Of a DNA stretch of 64,000 nucleotides, positions 26,047 through 33,494 are shown piece by piece. The stretch is from Paenibacillus antri. Its GTDB lineage: Bacteria; Bacillota; Bacilli; Paenibacillales; YIM-B00363. Each line of letters opens with the position of its first letter. The stretch's first letter is position 1. The position numbers were made by a program, and so were the translations under genes. The notes below the pieces were generated by a model. It searched no databases. It was not told the origin of the DNA and saw only the letters and a list, made by a program, of their open reading frames with translations. The stretch covers positions 1-64,000 of the forward strand of contig NZ_VCIW01000028.1 of NCBI RefSeq assembly GCF_005765165.1, read 5' to 3'.

Positions 26047-26656
26047 AGACGATCGGATCTGGAGAGAACAACTAACGAATTACTTGAACCGAGAAGAGGA
26101 TCTGGTGATAGTCGGTACGGCTGTAAATCGGCAAGATGCGGTGCATCTTGCCCGGCTCAGTGACGCGCACGTCGTTTTAATGGATTTAGTTTTATCGGAT
26201 GAGGGATACGATGGTATTGAAGCGGCTTTGGATATTTTGGAGATTAAAGAGTCGAAAATTATCATGTTGACCGGTATCGATGAAGAAGATGCGATCATGG
26301 ACACTTTTACGGCTGGTGCTGTCAATTACGTAACCAAAGATCATTATGAAGATATTCCTTATGCCATTAGGGCGGCATATTATAATTCGAGCTATATTCA
26401 TCCAGACTCGGCGGGGGTATTAATGAAAGGATTTCGAACATTGAGAAAGGAACAGCGAGGTAAACTGCTAACCCCGGCAGAGCGGGAAGTATTGACATAC
26501 ATTCATGATGGACATAAACAAACGACGATTCAAAGTGAACGTTATACTGCTGAAAGTACTGTAAAGAAACATGTAAATAATATACTAAGAAAACTCAAAG
26601 TAAGCTCGAGCCGCGAAGCTGCTCGCATGGCTAAGCGACTTGGGATCATCGATTAA
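26015..26656 (+). CDS. NarL/LuxR-type response regulator
   Basis: 213 residues. Receiver domain 1-about 125 with acidic pocket VEDD, phosphoacceptor Asp57 in VVLMDLVLSDEG, Thr in IIMLTGIDEED and Lys in NYVTKDHY. The C-terminal LuxR-type HTH (LLTPAEREVLTYIHDGHKQTTIQ...STVKKHVNNILRKLKVSSSREAARMA) binds DNA. GGCGGAGGTG precedes the ATG, which lies inside the kinase gene. It is the output partner of the preceding 7TM kinase; targets are unknown. Confidence 0.9.
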   Translation: MLDQIKIMLVEDDRIWREQLTNYLNREEDLVIVGTAVNRQDAVHLARLSDAHVVLMDLVLSDEGYDGIEAALDILEIKESKIIMLTGIDEEDAIMDTFTAGAVNYVTKDHYEDIPYAIRAAYYNSSYIHPDSAGVLMKGFRTLRKEQRGKLLTPAEREVLTYIHDGHKQTTIQSERYTAESTVKKHVNNILRKLKVSSSREAARMAKRLGIID

Positions 26657-26664
26657 ACGAATCG

Positions 26665-26702
26665 AGCCTGATTCTCCGTTCCCGGGAGTCAGGCTTTTTT
26701 GT
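26665..26702 (+). terminator. Intrinsic terminator after the two-component operon
   Basis: AGCCTGATTCTCC and GGGAGTCAGGCT pair (26665-26695) and run into TTTTTT. A second, weaker GTTCTA/TAGAAC hairpin with five T follows at about 26751-26775. Confidence 0.85.
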
Positions 26703-26877
26703 GTTTGTATTCGATTCAATTTGTTTTTCGAGTAATGGGAACTAAAAAAGTTCTATAGGGTGTAGAACCTTTTTGTGAAAAGTTCTATGCCAAGATTCAC
26801 CTTATTGGAATCAATAGGCCAAGCTACAATTGGCTTGTGAGCGATCATTCATAATACCAATGAAAGGAGCATAGGAA

Positions 26878-27078
26878 ATGAGTCTTAAACATATAAAATC
26901 CAAGATTCCGTCTGAGGACCGCCAAACGAATCCTCCTAAACCCTGGTACGAAGTCGTCAATACTGATCATAAATCTCGTACAACAGATTCGTCACTGGCT
27001 TATTACGAACAATTAATGCGTCACGATTGGCATAGTAAAGTTCGACATCGCTTTCGACAGCGGGGGTGGGACTCTTGA
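26878..27078 (+). CDS. Hypothetical small basic protein
   Basis: 66 residues behind AATGAAAGGAGC. Hydrophilic and basic, with many Lys, Arg and His (KHIKSKIPSEDR, HDWHSKVRHRFRQRGWDS), no membrane segment. The TGA overlaps the start TTG of the next gene (TTGA), so the two are co-translated. No family recognised. Confidence 0.5.
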   Translation: MSLKHIKSKIPSEDRQTNPPKPWYEVVNTDHKSRTTDSSLAYYEQLMRHDWHSKVRHRFRQRGWDS

Positions 27079-27563
27079 AATTTAACATTCCTTATACGGA
27101 AGTCGAAAGCTGGCTTTTTGCCCTCCCTGATTGGAAGTCTCGTTTGGAAGTTTTGGAAGCACAGCTTGAGCATATTCCAGGTCTTGCCCAAAAGTTTGAA
27201 TTGGTCGCTATTCACGGGCAAGGCCAAAAGAACGAGGCCATTGTACAGGAAGTCATCCGCCGCTTGCATGCGCAGGAGATTGAGATTCCATTGCTGGAGA
27301 TGAAAATTCGGATGTTGGAGGCGGCCATCAAATCACTGCTTCCAGTTGAAAAGCGATTTGTGGAAAGTAAATATCAGTTACGACTTCCCAATCCCGATGT
27401 GATGAAAAAATTGTTAATGACATCTCGAATGTTTTTTCAGCATCGTAAAATCTCATTAACAAAAATATATCGCTTTGTCGGCGGACCTAATTCCATTCTC
27501 GGCGTGCCGGATGATTTATCTTGGTTGGAAATCGAAGGTAACGAAGAGGTAACTGTTAAGTGA
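27075..27563 (+). CDS. Sigma-70-region-4/ArpU-like phage-type regulator
   Basis: 162 residues from TTG 27075 (GTG 27066 is an alternative). N-terminal helices include a coiled-coil stretch (IPLLEMKIRMLEAAIKSLLPVEKRFVESKYQLRLPNPDVM), typical of ArpU/RinA/DUF1492-like late transcription regulators of phages and ICEs, followed by a segment resembling an HTH (MFFQHRKISLTKIYRFV). It is transcribed towards the conjugation genes and ends before a terminator at 27636-27674, so it may mark the left edge of the element. Assignment is moderate. Confidence 0.45.
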   Translation: MKFNIPYTEVESWLFALPDWKSRLEVLEAQLEHIPGLAQKFELVAIHGQGQKNEAIVQEVIRRLHAQEIEIPLLEMKIRMLEAAIKSLLPVEKRFVESKYQLRLPNPDVMKKLLMTSRMFFQHRKISLTKIYRFVGGPNSILGVPDDLSWLEIEGNEEVTVK

Positions 27564-27635
27564 AAATGAGGTGACAAATTGGGATAACACAAGGTAACAA
27601 AATCCTGTTAATCTGATAGTGTAGAAAAATGTGAG

Positions 27636-27674
27636 ACAGGCCATCCGGCATCCCCGGCATCGCCTGTTTTTTTT
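27636..27674 (+). terminator. Intrinsic terminator before the conjugation module
   Basis: ACAGGC (27636-27641) and GCCTGT (27662-27667) close a loop containing further G+C pairing, followed by TTTTTTT. It separates the small regulatory genes from the transfer operon. Confidence 0.75.
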
Positions 27675-27792
27675 ATTTCTGGATGCATCGGAGAGGAAAA
27701 ATTGCTCCGGTGTTTTTTCATTGAAAGGGGAGTTGTGGAACAAACATGGGGAATGACATTGCGTAATGAAGGTGCGAAGGGAGGGGGCGCTT

Positions 27793-30087
27793 ATGCGCTC
27801 TTTTTGGTTTTCACGTTGGTGTCAGCCGGGATACGGTAAGCATAAGCAGGCACTATGGTTCGAAGTAATGCCCTCCCTAGATGCTGCGCCAATGGACTTC
27901 ATGAAGGCAGCGCGTCTTGCCAAGCATATCAGTCAGCTCGGCCATCCCCGATTCAAGCGTCTACGTTATGGACAGTTATTTTTTCGTTTCCTGGTCCAGT
28001 GTGCAGGACCTGCTGGTCACATTCGAATCTACTTCTCTGTTCCCGACATTCGCTGGATGGGTTTTCGCACGGGCTTTCATACGCAGGTGTTCGGGATGTA
28101 TTTGCTCCCGACTGATGCGCCTGTGTTTGCAGTTGGTACAGGCAAAAACGTGATCGTTGCCGAAGGACGTCCGGCGTATAAGGGCGCTTTGTCGGTCGCT
28201 GCGTTTCATCCGGCGGGCAAAGACCCGGTCAACGAGATGATCGCGGCAATGGGAGCGGGCGAGTTGAAGACAGGCGAGGAGGTATGGCTGGAGCTTGCAT
28301 TTGCACCAGCTGGTAAACGACTCTTGCAGCGTCGCGTCCGCAGAGCGGAGAAATGGCTGCGATCCCCAGCCAACGAGCCAACATCGTTACGAGGGATCTG
28401 GCGGGAGATGCAAACGAATCAAAAAGTTAAGCCAAGACCACCGGAATTGACCACGCACCAGCAGAACGTCTTGCGTTCCTTGCAAAGCAAGCAGGACGCG
28501 GACGAAATCGGACTGTGGACGGGCTTTCGTGTACTCATTCGTTCGCATGCATCGAAAGCGAGGCTGCACACGATGAACGACATGCTGCAATCGATGCGCA
28601 GCGGCAATGGTATTGTGCTGCGTCCTGTGAGGGGCAAGAGAGCCGTTCTCGAGCCGGGATTACCGTCGAAGAAACTGCTGTTTACATCAGAGGAACTCGG
28701 CTACTGGTTACGTATTCCCGCCTTTGGCGATCCGGCAGCTGCCCACATGCAGAAGATGCATGCGAAGATCATACCGGCTCCGGAAGGATTGAATACGGGA
28801 CTGTTTATCGGGAAGAGCAATGTTCCGGGTGTGGAAAAAGAAATTCGAATGCCGGTCAACCAGATGCTCAAGCATGCTTTTCTCGCAGGAACGACCGGAT
28901 CGGGGAAAACGTCGACGCTGCTGTCCATCATGACCAATATGGTGGATGATCTGGAGCGTTCGCCGAACCAAGCGCCGGGTTTTACGTTTCTAGATCCGCA
29001 CGGCGGGGCGATTGAAACGCTGCTCAGCTATATCCCGAAGAGCTTGTATCCGAAGCTGCACATCATTCCGCTCGGGCATACGGAGCGGCCACGAGGCTTT
29101 AATTTGTTTCAGGCTGCACATGTAGATGTGCGGGAAAGCCTCACTGGGGAATTTGTTACGACGCTGCAGCAACTCTTTCCGGGTTCGCGGCCACGAGCAG
29201 AGCATTATTTACGCAACGCTGTACTCAGTCTGCTTTCTGTACCGCCGCAAACGGTACTCGGTATAATCGACATTTTCTTTAATGAGACGTACCGCAAAAA
29301 AATCTTGCCGGATCTGGATGTGCATTTGCGTCATTTTTGGATGGACGAATTTGCACAAATCAAAAATTTCGGCGAACATCTTGGCCCAATTCTGAACAAG
29401 CTGGGTGCGTTAACCACTTACCCGACATCGCGGCGGATGCTCGGCCAACTGCATAGCAGCATCAACACGCGCCAAGTCATGGATGAGGGTCACATTGTAT
29501 TGATCGACGGCTCCGGCTGCGTTCCGGATTTGCTGAAGATTTTAGCCAGTTTGTTCTTCATCGACTACCATTTCACTTGCCGTAAACGTCCGCAGCACAA
29601 GTCCAAAGCGCACTTCTTTTTCGCCGACGAGTGCCATCTGTTCGCCACGGACATCCTGACGAAAATACTGGCTGAGGACCGCAAATTCGGCTTGTCGCTG
29701 TTTTTGGCAACGCAGTATTTAACCCAGCTCTCCGATCGTATTTTGGAGGCTATTCTCGGCAACATAGGTACGCTCATGCTACTGCAGCTTGGCGGGCCGG
29801 ACGCAGATAAGCTGTCGCGCTGGCTCAAGCCGCAGGTAACGAGCGTCGACCTCATGAATCTGGCAGAGCTTCATGCCATCGTCCGAACCAAGGGACAGGA
29901 GGGGAGGCTGGAGCTATTTACAGTCAAAAATGAAATCGTCCCTGTACACCGGGAAGCATGGATCAAAGAGGCATGGGCTCATTCGGACAAACAGGACGGC
30001 CGCAGCGTAGAAGCAGTTGAACATGAAATGAAACGCTCGGGTCTCTCCGATGAATCAGGCGGAACCATTTTGCCGAATTTCAAATAA
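27793..30087 (+). CDS. TcpA/VirD4-like type IV coupling ATPase
   Basis: 764 residues from ATG 27793 (GAAGGGAGGGGG upstream; ATG 27766 is an alternative). The C-terminal motor has Walker A AGTTGSGKTS (residues about 365-374), FLDPHGGAIETLL, and Walker B FFADECHLF (about 609-617), followed by the sensor-like LFLATQYLTQLSDRILEAILGNIG. These are features of FtsK/HerA/VirD4-type ATPases that deliver DNA to type IV secretion channels. The N-terminal 350 residues lack the usual two membrane helices, unlike classical VirD4. It is the first gene of the transfer operon. Confidence 0.82.
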   Translation: MRSFWFSRWCQPGYGKHKQALWFEVMPSLDAAPMDFMKAARLAKHISQLGHPRFKRLRYGQLFFRFLVQCAGPAGHIRIYFSVPDIRWMGFRTGFHTQVFGMYLLPTDAPVFAVGTGKNVIVAEGRPAYKGALSVAAFHPAGKDPVNEMIAAMGAGELKTGEEVWLELAFAPAGKRLLQRRVRRAEKWLRSPANEPTSLRGIWREMQTNQKVKPRPPELTTHQQNVLRSLQSKQDADEIGLWTGFRVLIRSHASKARLHTMNDMLQSMRSGNGIVLRPVRGKRAVLEPGLPSKKLLFTSEELGYWLRIPAFGDPAAAHMQKMHAKIIPAPEGLNTGLFIGKSNVPGVEKEIRMPVNQMLKHAFLAGTTGSGKTSTLLSIMTNMVDDLERSPNQAPGFTFLDPHGGAIETLLSYIPKSLYPKLHIIPLGHTERPRGFNLFQAAHVDVRESLTGEFVTTLQQLFPGSRPRAEHYLRNAVLSLLSVPPQTVLGIIDIFFNETYRKKILPDLDVHLRHFWMDEFAQIKNFGEHLGPILNKLGALTTYPTSRRMLGQLHSSINTRQVMDEGHIVLIDGSGCVPDLLKILASLFFIDYHFTCRKRPQHKSKAHFFFADECHLFATDILTKILAEDRKFGLSLFLATQYLTQLSDRILEAILGNIGTLMLLQLGGPDADKLSRWLKPQVTSVDLMNLAELHAIVRTKGQEGRLELFTVKNEIVPVHREAWIKEAWAHSDKQDGRSVEAVEHEMKRSGLSDESGGTILPNFK

Positions 30088-30113
30088 ACAACAGGGTATG
30101 AAGACTGGAGGGA

Positions 30114-30161
30114 ACTTTCGAGAGTAATTTCGAGAGAACATTCGAGGGCATCTTCGAGGGA
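30114..30161. repeat. Four iteron-like 12-bp direct repeats
   Basis: The core TTCGAG occurs at 30117, 30129, 30141 and 30153, exactly 12 bases apart: ACTTTCGAGAGT, AATTTCGAGAGA, ACATTCGAGGGC, ATCTTCGAGGGA. They fill part of the 187-base gap between the coupling ATPase gene and the replication-relaxation gene, the largest gap in the first 10 kb of the operon. Spacing near one helical turn plus suggests cooperative binding of a protein: origin iterons, oriT accessory sites or an operator. Confidence 0.7.
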
Positions 30162-30274
30162 AGGTTGCAATCTCAAAAATGGGCCATGCACCGCATACCG
30201 GCGCGCGAAACGAGCACCGACCTGAACCCGACTATAACACCCCACACGGCCTGTAGGAAAGGAGACCAACAGAT

Positions 30275-31153
30275 TTGTACTATGAAGCCAAAAAAGAAAC
30301 GCTGATTATGTTGTACCGACACACCTTACTGACAGCCGAGCAATTAGCAATCAGCTTACATTACAAACCGAAAACGATCTATAACATCTCATGTGAATTG
30401 AAGGAGAAGGGGTTGATTCGTAACATCCCCCTCCCTTTTCTGAAAAGGAACCATGTCGGGTACACCTTGACCGCCTTTGGGGCCAGAGCGGGGGCTAGTC
30501 TTGCCGGTGACGAAACGGTTTTCCGGGCTAAAGCTTGGGAAGCCGGACCGGTACAGATCGAACATTTTTTTGGAACGAACGCTTTTTTTACCGATGTGAT
30601 CCGCCACAGCATTTCCCATGCCGAAGAAGGCATGCTGGAGTGGCTGGACCCACGCTCGGCAGCCGAGCGATATGTGCAGAGCAAAAAAACAGGGAAAGCG
30701 GCTGCACCCGTCAAGCCGGATGGGTTCGGCATGTATCTGTTTCCTGATCGCGGACGGCTGGCCTTTCATCTGGAGTATGACACCGGAACTGAAACGCTGT
30801 GGCGCATAAAAGATAAGCTCTTTCATTATGGTACACTGCTCCCCACGATCTGGCCAAAGGTAGAGGCTGTGCAGGTACTGTTTGTGACGAAAATTGAAAG
30901 CCGTCCGAAAACGATTATCGACATTTGGGAGGTGCTGATGAAAGGGACGTTCAACAACGACCGATTGCCCAGCGTATGGGCCATCAGTGAGAAAGAGTGG
31001 AAACAAAAAGGCGCAGCGGGGACGCTTTGGCTGGGCAGCGGCGGGCAGCGTATTCGCTTGAAGGATATGCCGCTGCTCCCCATGCTTGCGGATCCGTTGG
31101 ACCCGCTGCTGGGTAAACAGCCCAGAGAGCTCCCGCCTAAAACAAGGAGGTAA
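30275..31153 (+). CDS. Replication-relaxation family winged-helix protein (MobC-like)
   Basis: 292 residues from TTG 30275 with AAAGGAG upstream. The N-terminal winged helix (ETLIMLYRHTLLTAEQLAISLHYKPKTIYNISCELKEKGLI) followed by FGARAGASLAG, a YLFPDRGRLAFHLEYDTGTETLWRIKDKLFHY nuclease-like region (Glu-x-Asp) and KVEAVQVLFVTK matches the replication-relaxation family (PF13814) found next to mobilisation genes of Gram-positive plasmids and ICEs. These proteins are accessory factors at the transfer origin. It may bind the iteron-like repeats upstream. No true relaxase (His-hydrophobe-His or MobT-type) was seen in the window. Confidence 0.8.
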   Translation: MYYEAKKETLIMLYRHTLLTAEQLAISLHYKPKTIYNISCELKEKGLIRNIPLPFLKRNHVGYTLTAFGARAGASLAGDETVFRAKAWEAGPVQIEHFFGTNAFFTDVIRHSISHAEEGMLEWLDPRSAAERYVQSKKTGKAAAPVKPDGFGMYLFPDRGRLAFHLEYDTGTETLWRIKDKLFHYGTLLPTIWPKVEAVQVLFVTKIESRPKTIIDIWEVLMKGTFNNDRLPSVWAISEKEWKQKGAAGTLWLGSGGQRIRLKDMPLLPMLADPLDPLLGKQPRELPPKTRR

Positions 31154-31158
31154 GGTTA

Positions 31159-31977
31159 GTGGATCTACGCTTACTGCCGAAGTTGCTGCTGTGGGGCATG
31201 CTGACGCTTTCGTGTTTGGGCACGATTTCTACACTATTGCGAATAGAAACGGACCCGATACCGGCCCTTCTTAAACGCACAACGGAGCAACAAATGGCAA
31301 TCCAGACAGCGCTTGGCTTTTCCCGTGAGTGGATGCACTGGGATGGGAAGGAACTGCCAGAGGCTCGGATGCAGCGGATCAAACCATATGTGAATCCGGA
31401 ATCGCTCGTCCGTATCGCAGCTATTTTGTCAGATAAAAATACGAATCTACAGGATGTAGTTGCAGTGGAATTGATCTCGCTCTCCTCCCATGGATATCAA
31501 CGTTACAAGATTCGGGTCCGAGTGATTGCTTTGAATCCGGATCGAACCCTATGGGAAGTGGATGTACCCGTATGGGTGCAATCCGGTAAAGGCGCTGCAA
31601 TTACGGATCCACCGTTCATTCACCCTTTGCAGAATCCCCCTGCTGTTCCCGAATCGGATAACAGTGAAGTGGAAGCATCCAGCGGGGTGAAGCAACGGAT
31701 ACGTCCGGCGATAGAAAGCTTCCTGAAGGCTATGTGTGAAGGTAAAGATGCGGAAAGCCTGTTTAACTATGTGACGACAGGCTCCAAACTGAAACCTCTC
31801 AACGGTCGACTCAAGTTCCTTTCGCTGGATAGGCTGGAGGCGACAGGCGCTGGACCGTATACCATCACTGCCACCTTTTCTGTCAAAGACGAAGCCACTG
31901 GATTTCGACTAACACAGGTGTGGAGGCTGGCGGTGGCGGAGGAGAACGAGAAGTTTTTCGTAGGTGGCATTGAATAA
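31159..31977 (+). CDS. TcpC-family (VirB8-like) conjugal transfer protein
   Basis: 272 residues from GTG 31159, 5 bases after the previous gene. One N-terminal membrane anchor (LLPKLLLWGMLTLSCLGTISTLL) precedes two extracellular NTF2-like domains: about 90-170 (LISLSSHGYQRYKIRVRVIAL...WEVDVPVWV) and about 185-272 (RIRPAIESFLKAMCEGKDAESLFNYVTTGSKLKPL...RLTQVWRLAV). Two such domains and this topology are typical of TcpC of pCW3 and Orf13 of Tn916, which join the secretion channel at the outer face of the membrane. Confidence 0.82.
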   Translation: MDLRLLPKLLLWGMLTLSCLGTISTLLRIETDPIPALLKRTTEQQMAIQTALGFSREWMHWDGKELPEARMQRIKPYVNPESLVRIAAILSDKNTNLQDVVAVELISLSSHGYQRYKIRVRVIALNPDRTLWEVDVPVWVQSGKGAAITDPPFIHPLQNPPAVPESDNSEVEASSGVKQRIRPAIESFLKAMCEGKDAESLFNYVTTGSKLKPLNGRLKFLSLDRLEATGAGPYTITATFSVKDEATGFRLTQVWRLAVAEENEKFFVGGIE

Positions 31978-32014
31978 ATGGTTTTGAAATCTATGAAAAG
32001 GAAGTGTACCTGCG

Positions 32015-32188
32015 ATGTCTAAAGAACAAAGGGACAAAGAACGACAAGATATCATTACACAGCTTCAACAGATGGATCGGCATGGAGTCTGGAGCGATCA
32101 GCAAAGCAAGAATGAAGGGTACCCGCCCATGACTTTGCGTGAAGCCCGAGCAAAGTTAGCCTATATGTCAGACCCGGAAAATCAATAA
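32015..32188 (+). CDS. Small hydrophilic protein, 57 residues
   Basis: ATG 32015 with AAAAGGAAG upstream, ending TAA 32186-32188. Sequence MSKEQRDKERQDIITQLQQMDRHGVWSD, then YPPMTLREARAKLAYMSDPENQ: mostly helical, charged, no membrane segment. It lies between the TcpC- and TcpD-like genes and is probably a transfer-operon accessory. No family recognised. Confidence 0.55.
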   Translation: MSKEQRDKERQDIITQLQQMDRHGVWSDQQSKNEGYPPMTLREARAKLAYMSDPENQ

Positions 32189-32233
32189 GTGTCTTATGCA
32201 AATGAGTATTCACCAGGTTAGGGGGTGCGAAAT

Positions 32234-32491
32234 ATGGAAGGGGATTTTATTAATACCGGTCTACTCGTAATCAAACGATTACTGCAAGCCATTTTCCTGA
32301 CCATAGCGATTTACCGGGGCGTCAAGATGTATGCCAATGGGGAGACAAATCGGCTGTGGTCGCATATTATGCTGTCGGTCATTTTGGGTATTTTTGTTTT
32401 TGCGCCTGGCATCGCCAAGTATCTGGCGCTCTATGTGCTAAAGACGCTCGGCATTTCCGTGGACGGACTAACGGACACGACGGGAGAGTGA
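32234..32491 (+). CDS. Small two-helix membrane protein (TcpD/VirB2-like position)
   Basis: 85 residues from ATG 32234 (TTAGGGGGTG upstream). Two membrane segments, VIKRLLQAIFLTIAIYRGVKMYA and IMLSVILGIFVFAPGIAKYLAL, with a short polar loop. Size, topology and position between the TcpC- and TcpE-like genes fit TcpD of pCW3 or a VirB2-like subunit. It ends 6 bases before the next gene. Identity rests on position more than on sequence. Confidence 0.65.
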   Translation: MEGDFINTGLLVIKRLLQAIFLTIAIYRGVKMYANGETNRLWSHIMLSVILGIFVFAPGIAKYLALYVLKTLGISVDGLTDTTGE

Positions 32492-32497
32492 GGCCAA

Positions 32498-33196
32498 GTG
32501 GAAGATCAAGAGAAAACAGAATCGTATCGTGCTCTCTACCGGGTACGGCCGCTCATTTACCATATCGGGGACATCCGCTTGTGGATGCCAATACGGCAGG
32601 ACGGCGTTGTCCTTTGGTTCGTGTATATTGGCGTGTTTTTCGTTTTTAGTTATATAATCCCGGTGCTTTCCTGGGTGCTTCCGCTGGATCGTACGATCAC
32701 AATGGTCGTAGGACCGATTGCCGCTGCGTACTTCACGGTCAAGCTTGACCCAGCGGGTAAAACGGTCACGCGCTATTTGCGAGACATTATTCATTTTCTG
32801 GTGCGACCGAAGTGGGTTGTCCGTTGGCAGGCGATTCGTCAGCTTGGAGGAAGAGGGAAGATCACGTTTGTTAGCTGTTGCCGGCCGTATGAGCGAATAT
32901 CGCTTTCAAACGGTTCTGAGGAATGGTGCGGAGGTAGCGCGTGGCTACATGGAACGGTTGAAGGACTGCAGACGCTTTTCCTTCCCGCACATGTGCGCAT
33001 TCGTTGGCGCGGCAGGAGTCAGAAACTGACGGTTACGCCACTTAAGTCGCCATCAAAACGAGCGATCGTTCCTCCTGCTTTGGTGGAGGGAAAAGCGGGC
33101 GGGAATATGACGTGGATGACATCGGATCCGGTACAAGTTGAACGAGAGAGTAGAGATAGTGTGAGGAATAAATGGAAGGTTAGTAATCGTCAATAA
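32498..33196 (+). CDS. TcpE-family conjugal transfer membrane protein
   Basis: 232 residues starting MEDQEKTESYRALYRVRPLIYHIGDIRL. Two adjacent membrane helices (GVVLWFVYIGVFFVFSYIIPVLSWVL, TITMVVGPIAAAYFTVKL) are followed by DPAGKTVTRYLRDIIHFLVRPKW, a signature of the TcpE/PrgI-like family. The C-terminal 100 residues are basic and cytoplasmic. It should sit in the inner-membrane platform with the VirB4-like ATPase encoded next. GTG start with GTGAGGCC upstream. Confidence 0.75.
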   Translation: MEDQEKTESYRALYRVRPLIYHIGDIRLWMPIRQDGVVLWFVYIGVFFVFSYIIPVLSWVLPLDRTITMVVGPIAAAYFTVKLDPAGKTVTRYLRDIIHFLVRPKWVVRWQAIRQLGGRGKITFVSCCRPYERISLSNGSEEWCGGSAWLHGTVEGLQTLFLPAHVRIRWRGRSQKLTVTPLKSPSKRAIVPPALVEGKAGGNMTWMTSDPVQVERESRDSVRNKWKVSNRQ

Positions 33197-33230
33197 TGAA
33201 CCGATTTATAAAATGAGGTGAATCAAGAAA

Positions 33231-33464
33231 ATGGGCAATTGGAAATACAAGGTGTCGATCAGCCTTGACGACCTATTGGAAAACCAATCAACGAGTGTAG
33301 AAGAGAAGGGCCGGACGATTGCCGAGCGGTTAGGCCGTGAAGCATGTTTCCGGTCTTTTCCGCATTTGGCGGAGTTTCGATCGGTCCGGAACGCAGAGGA
33401 ACTGGATGAATGGCTGACACGCATGTACGACTACGCCGACCGACATCGGATCTGGATCAGATGA
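33231..33464 (+). CDS. Hypothetical protein in the transfer operon, 77 residues
   Basis: ATG 33231 behind AAAATGAGGTGAATC. Soluble, acidic-basic mix (KYKVSISLDDLLENQSTSVEEKGRTIAERLGRE, LDEWLTRMYDYADRHRIWIR). It ends 30 bases before the VirB4-like gene. Small proteins of this type often lie at this place in Firmicute conjugative elements, but I recognise no family. Confidence 0.6.
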   Translation: MGNWKYKVSISLDDLLENQSTSVEEKGRTIAERLGREACFRSFPHLAEFRSVRNAEELDEWLTRMYDYADRHRIWIR

Positions 33465-33494
33465 AGACCGATTTCAGAAGGGAGGTGAGATCCG

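Noticed and set aside
30114-30161. CRISPR array
   Set aside because: The repeats are 12 bp and contiguous, with no spacers and no cas genes in the window.
30275-31153. Relaxase
   Set aside because: The protein fits the replication-relaxation (winged-helix) family and lacks HUH, MobP/MobV His triads or Rep_trans motifs. No relaxase was found anywhere in the window.
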